A DNA stretch of 64,000 nucleotides from Variovorax beijingensis (GTDB lineage Bacteria; Pseudomonadota; Gammaproteobacteria; Burkholderiales; Burkholderiaceae_C): contig NZ_VIVL01000004.1 in NCBI RefSeq assembly GCF_007828835.1, positions 372,001-436,000 of the forward strand. The letters are read 5' to 3'. The translations under genes were made by a program, and so were the position numbers. Every line of letters begins with the position of its first letter. The first letter of the stretch is position 1. Shown here in pieces: positions 61,145 to 64,000 of this stretch. The notes beneath the pieces are model-generated. The model was given only the letters and a program-made list of their open reading frames with translations, made no database searches and was not told the origin of the DNA.

Positions 61145-61707
61145 AGCGAAATTCCCTTGGCTTTGAGCGCCTTGCTCAGGGCGTGCACGGCCCGCGAACA
61201 ATGGGTTTTGACGCTGCCTTCGGAGCAGCCCATTGCAGCGGCCGTCTCCGCCACATCCATTTCTTCCCAGTAACGCATCAGGAAAGCCTCGCGTTGACGA
61301 CCAGGCAAAGCCGCGATCTGTTCTTCGATCTCATGGAAGATCTGGGCGCGGCGGGTCGTGTCCTCGGCACTCTCCGTTTCTCTGGAGTCGGTTGGCGAGA
61401 CGAAGTTCTCCAGCAGATCGAAATCGCCGTCGTCGCCGGCAGATTCGAAGTCGCCAAGGTTGGAGAACAGGGCGCGGCGGGTCTTCTGCCGGCGGAACCA
61501 GTCGAGCGTGCAATTCGAAAGAATGCGCTGGAACAGCATCGGCAGCTCTTCCGGCGGCTTGTCGCCGTAGTGCTGCGCCAGCTTCATCATGCTGTCCTGC
61601 ACGATGTCGAGCGCTGCCTCCTCGTCCCGCACGTGGTAGACCGAGCGCTTGAAAGCGCGCCGTTCGACGCTCTTCAGAAAGTCGGAAAGTTCTTGTTCAG
61701 TGGCCAA
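61141..61707 (-). CDS. ECF-type RNA polymerase sigma factor
   Basis: The 188-aa protein has sigma region 2 (RDEEAALDIVQDSMMKLAQHYG...ILSNCTLDWFRRQKTRR) and region 4 (LPGRQREAFLMRYWEEMDVAETAAAMGCSEGSVKTH). I chose TTG 61707 as start because homologues begin ATEQELSDFLKSVERRAF; ATG 61839 would add 44 unconserved Arg/Pro-rich residues. CATAAT at 61785-61780 could be its -10. The gene heads the operon with DUF3619, DUF3106 and RDD. Confidence 0.88.
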   Translation of the reverse strand: MATEQELSDFLKSVERRAFKRSVYHVRDEEAALDIVQDSMMKLAQHYGDKPPEELPMLFQRILSNCTLDWFRRQKTRRALFSNLGDFESAGDDGDFDLLENFVSPTDSRETESAEDTTRRAQIFHEIEEQIAALPGRQREAFLMRYWEEMDVAETAAAMGCSEGSVKTHCSRAVHALSKALKAKGISL

Positions 61708-61992
61708 GCGAGAGGGGGCGCCGCGGACGCCGCATGGGAAATGGGGATGTCGGGAAGCGCTTGTGTTTTTCTGCCGCGGATTATGCCCCCGTGCCTTTTC
61801 ACGGGGATTTTTGCGCGGCGGCGGGCCCATCAATGTCATAATCCGCGCTGCAAGTCAAAAGGCAAACGGGTCAAGGTCCGGCGGAACATCAGTCCGCCCA
61901 TGGCTTTGGCCTCAAGTCCTGGCGCGGCCCCACAAGGGCTGGCAAGGGGCACCCAAGGTTTTTCGTTCCCGAAAAAACTCCAAAGGTTGATC

Positions 61993-63777
61993 ATGGAAAT
62001 CTCGAAGGCGGAACTCGCTTCCGCGGCAGCCGCGTCCTCTGGCGCCGGCAACCCAACGCAAGAACTCATGGGCGCTGAAGTGCTGGTCAAGGCACTGCAG
62101 GCCGAAGGCGTCCAATACATCTGGGGCTACCCCGGCGGCGCGGTTCTGTACATCTACGACGCGTTCTACAAGCAGGACACCATCCAGCACGTGCTGGTAC
62201 GCCACGAGCAGGCAGCCGTCCACGCGGCCGACGGCTATGCGCGCGCCACCGGCGAGGTCGGCGTGGCGCTGGTTACCTCGGGCCCTGGCCTCACCAATGC
62301 CGTCACCGGCATCGCCACGGCGTACATGGACTCGATCCCGATGGTGATCATCTCGGGCCAGGTACCCACCGCCGCCATCGGCCTGGATGCCTTCCAGGAA
62401 TGCGACACCGTGGGCATCACCCGCCCCATCGTGAAGCACAACTTCCTCGTCAAGGACCCGAAGGATCTGGCCATGACGATGAAAAAGGCCTTCCACATCG
62501 CACGCAGCGGCCGGCCCGGCCCGGTGGTGGTGGACGTGCCCAAGGACGTTTCCTTCAAGAAGGTGGCCTACGCCGGCTATCCCGACAAGGTCGAGATGCG
62601 CTCGTACAACCCGGTGCGCAAGGGCCACGGCGGCCAGATCCGCAAGGCGCTGCAGCTGCTGCTGAACGCCAAGCGCCCCTACATCTATACGGGCGGCGGC
62701 GTGCTGCTGGGCAACGCCTGCAACGAATTGCGCACGCTGGTCGACATGCTCGGCTACCCGGTCACCAATACGCTGATGGGCCTGGGCGCCTACCCGGCGA
62801 GCGACCGCAAGTTCCTGGGCATGCTGGGCATGCACGGCACCATCGAAGCCAACAACGCGATGCAGAACTGCGACGTGCTGCTGGCCGTGGGCGCGCGCTT
62901 CGACGACCGCGTGATCGGCAACCCCAAGCACTTCGCGACGAACGAACGCAAGATCATCCACGTCGACATCGATCCGTCGAGCATCTCCAAGCGCGTGAAG
63001 GTCGACATCCCGATCGTCGGCGACGTGAAGGACGTGCTCACCGAGCTGATCTCGATGATCCGCGAGAGCACCACCAAGCCCGATGCCGGCGCATTGGCCG
63101 ACTGGTGGAAGACCATCGAGGCCTGGCGCTCGCGCGACTGCCTCAAGTACGACCGCGGCAACAAGGACGTGATCAAGCCGCAGTACGTGGTCGAAACCCT
63201 CTGGAACATGACCAAGGACGCCGACGCGTACATCACGTCGGACGTGGGCCAGCACCAGATGTGGGCCGCGCAGTACTACCGCTTCGACGAGCCGCGCCGC
63301 TGGATCAATTCGGGCGGCCTGGGCACCATGGGCGTGGGCATTCCGTATGCCATGGGCATCAAGCTCGCGAAGCCCGATTCGGAAGTGTTCACCATCACCG
63401 GCGAAGGCTCGGTGCAGATGTGCATCCAGGAACTCTCCACCTGCCTGCAGTACAACACGCCGATCAAGATCTGCTCGCTCAACAACCGCTACCTGGGCAT
63501 GGTGCGCCAGTGGCAGGAGATCGAATACTCCGGCCGCTACAGCCACAGCTACATGGATGCGCTGCCCAACTTCGTGAAGCTGGCCGAGGCCTACGGGCAC
63601 GTCGGCATGCTGATCGAGCGCCCGCAGGACGTGGAGCCGGCGCTGCGCGAAGCACGCAAGCTCAAGGACCGCACGGTGTTCATGGATTTCCGCACCGACC
63701 CCACCGAGAACGTGTTCCCGATGGTCAAGGCCGGCATGGGCATCACCGAAATGCTGCTGGGTTCCGAAGATCTCTGA
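61993..63777 (+). CDS. ilvI: Acetolactate synthase large subunit
   Basis: This is the ThDP enzyme of valine, leucine and isoleucine synthesis. The 594-aa protein has the ThDP glutamate region [15 protein letters not shown], and the GDG-NN motif appears as [14 protein letters not shown]...SLNN with Glu in place of the usual Asp. A 25-residue Ala/Ser-rich N-terminus precedes the core. The roughly 150-base leader contains a GGCGGA/TCCGCC hairpin and a TTTTTCG/CGAAAAA hairpin (61959-61978), possibly regulatory. CATAAT at 61837-61842 is a possible -10. It could equally be named ilvB. Confidence 0.95.
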   Translation: MEISKAELASAAAASSGAGNPTQELMGAEVLVKALQAEGVQYIWGYPGGAVLYIYDAFYKQDTIQHVLVRHEQAAVHAADGYARATGEVGVALVTSGPGLTNAVTGIATAYMDSIPMVIISGQVPTAAIGLDAFQECDTVGITRPIVKHNFLVKDPKDLAMTMKKAFHIARSGRPGPVVVDVPKDVSFKKVAYAGYPDKVEMRSYNPVRKGHGGQIRKALQLLLNAKRPYIYTGGGVLLGNACNELRTLVDMLGYPVTNTLMGLGAYPASDRKFLGMLGMHGTIEANNAMQNCDVLLAVGARFDDRVIGNPKHFATNERKIIHVDIDPSSISKRVKVDIPIVGDVKDVLTELISMIRESTTKPDAGALADWWKTIEAWRSRDCLKYDRGNKDVIKPQYVVETLWNMTKDADAYITSDVGQHQMWAAQYYRFDEPRRWINSGGLGTMGVGIPYAMGIKLAKPDSEVFTITGEGSVQMCIQELSTCLQYNTPIKICSLNNRYLGMVRQWQEIEYSGRYSHSYMDALPNFVKLAEAYGHVGMLIERPQDVEPALREARKLKDRTVFMDFRTDPTENVFPMVKAGMGITEMLLGSEDL

Positions 63778-63828
63778 TCCGCGGAACATTCGCTCAACTC
63801 TTTACTGACGAATCTATTGCCCGCCGAG

Positions 63829-63850
63829 CCCGCGCATTACCGTGCGCGGG
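63829..63850 (+). other. Hairpin between ilvI and ilvH
   Basis: CCCGCGCA/TGCGCGGG forms an 8-base-pair stem with a six-base loop in the 128-base gap. There is no T run after it, so it may act in mRNA stability or processing rather than termination. Confidence 0.4.
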
Positions 63851-63905
63851 GGAGGGCGGCGAAAGCGAAAGCTTCCGCGCAGGCGAAAAGAGGAGTCACG
63901 CAAAC

Positions 63906-64000
63906 ATGAAACACATCATCGCAGTGCTGCTGGAAAACGAGCCGGGTGCTCTTTCCCGCGTGGTGGGCCTGTTCTCGGCCCGCGGCTACAACATCGAATC
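63906..64000 (+). CDS. ilvH: Acetolactate synthase small subunit, 5' part
   Basis: This is the regulatory subunit that binds valine and activates the large subunit. Only 31 residues are in the window; they begin [20 protein letters not shown], the ACT domain start that closely matches Escherichia coli IlvH. GAGGAG at 63889-63894 serves as ribosome binding site. The gene runs off the right end. Confidence 0.93.
   Translation, partial: MKHIIAVLLENEPGALSRVVGLFSARGYNIE

Noticed and set aside
61993..63777. Inactive acetolactate synthase because the GDG motif reads GEG
   Set aside because: The Asp to Glu form is, as far as I recall, usual in Burkholderiales enzymes, and the rest of the ThDP site is intact.

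Overview
The window is a chromosomal segment of a GC-rich Gram-negative bacterium. Long codon-biased genes, a pst-pho operon next to ppx, a dnaX-ybaB-recR block with the SRP RNA gene just upstream, gloB/methyltransferase/rnhA, an ECF sigma/DUF3619/DUF3106/RDD operon and ilvI-ilvH together point to Betaproteobacteria, order Burkholderiales. Comamonadaceae, and Variovorax in particular, is my best guess from gene content. That placement is inference; no 16S rRNA gene is present. I see no tRNA, rRNA, CRISPR array, prophage or insertion sequence.

Region 1 (1-8.8 kb) is the phosphate regulon: ppx on the minus strand, then divergent pstS-pstC-pstA-pstB-phoU-phoB-phoR. Two Pho boxes, one facing each way, lie between ppx and pstS. 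Region 2 (8.8-15.3 kb) holds a MATE exporter, a polytopic glycosyltransferase-like protein, zinc-free ribosomal protein L31, a Gfo/Idh/MocA oxidoreductase, rho and trxA, separated by clear intrinsic terminators. Region 3 (15.5-25.6 kb) has an AddB/AddA-like recombination nuclease-helicase pair translationally coupled to a flavoprotein. It is followed by a secreted galactose-oxidase-like radical copper enzyme, a small cytochrome c and a Sco-type copper protein.

Region 4 (25.7-36 kb) carries the 4.5S RNA gene (minus strand), dnaX with an A9 slippery run that can produce a short gamma form, ybaB, recR, a MAPEG protein, an SsuABC/TauABC-like ABC importer whose ATPase contains an in-frame repeat element, mltD, gloB, a methyltransferase and rnhA. 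Region 5 (36-41.3 kb) is the molybdenum cofactor operon moaA-mobA-moeA, an aldehyde dehydrogenase and an exported peroxiredoxin.

Region 6 (41.3-50.8 kb) is the most unusual accessory stretch. It contains a phospholipase-D lipoprotein, a fatty-acid-hydroxylase/sterol-desaturase-family enzyme, a fatty acid desaturase, a fusion of a KAS III-like condensing enzyme to a heme-oxygenase-like (possibly diiron) domain, a 299-aa protein of unknown function and three small unknown genes. After these come a TetR regulator with two perfect operators and a divergent PF10118-type protein with a ferritin-like diiron residue pattern. It looks like a lipid or polyketide modification pathway using up to four non-heme iron enzymes.

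Region 7 (50.4-64 kb) has a K+-independent-type membrane pyrophosphatase with an appended OmpA-like domain, divergent from the soluble pyrophosphatase. It continues with a TPR protein, a GNAT-like protein, nadE-glnB, a LOG-family phosphoribohydrolase, dgkA, the ECF sigma factor operon, and ilvI with the start of ilvH running off the end.
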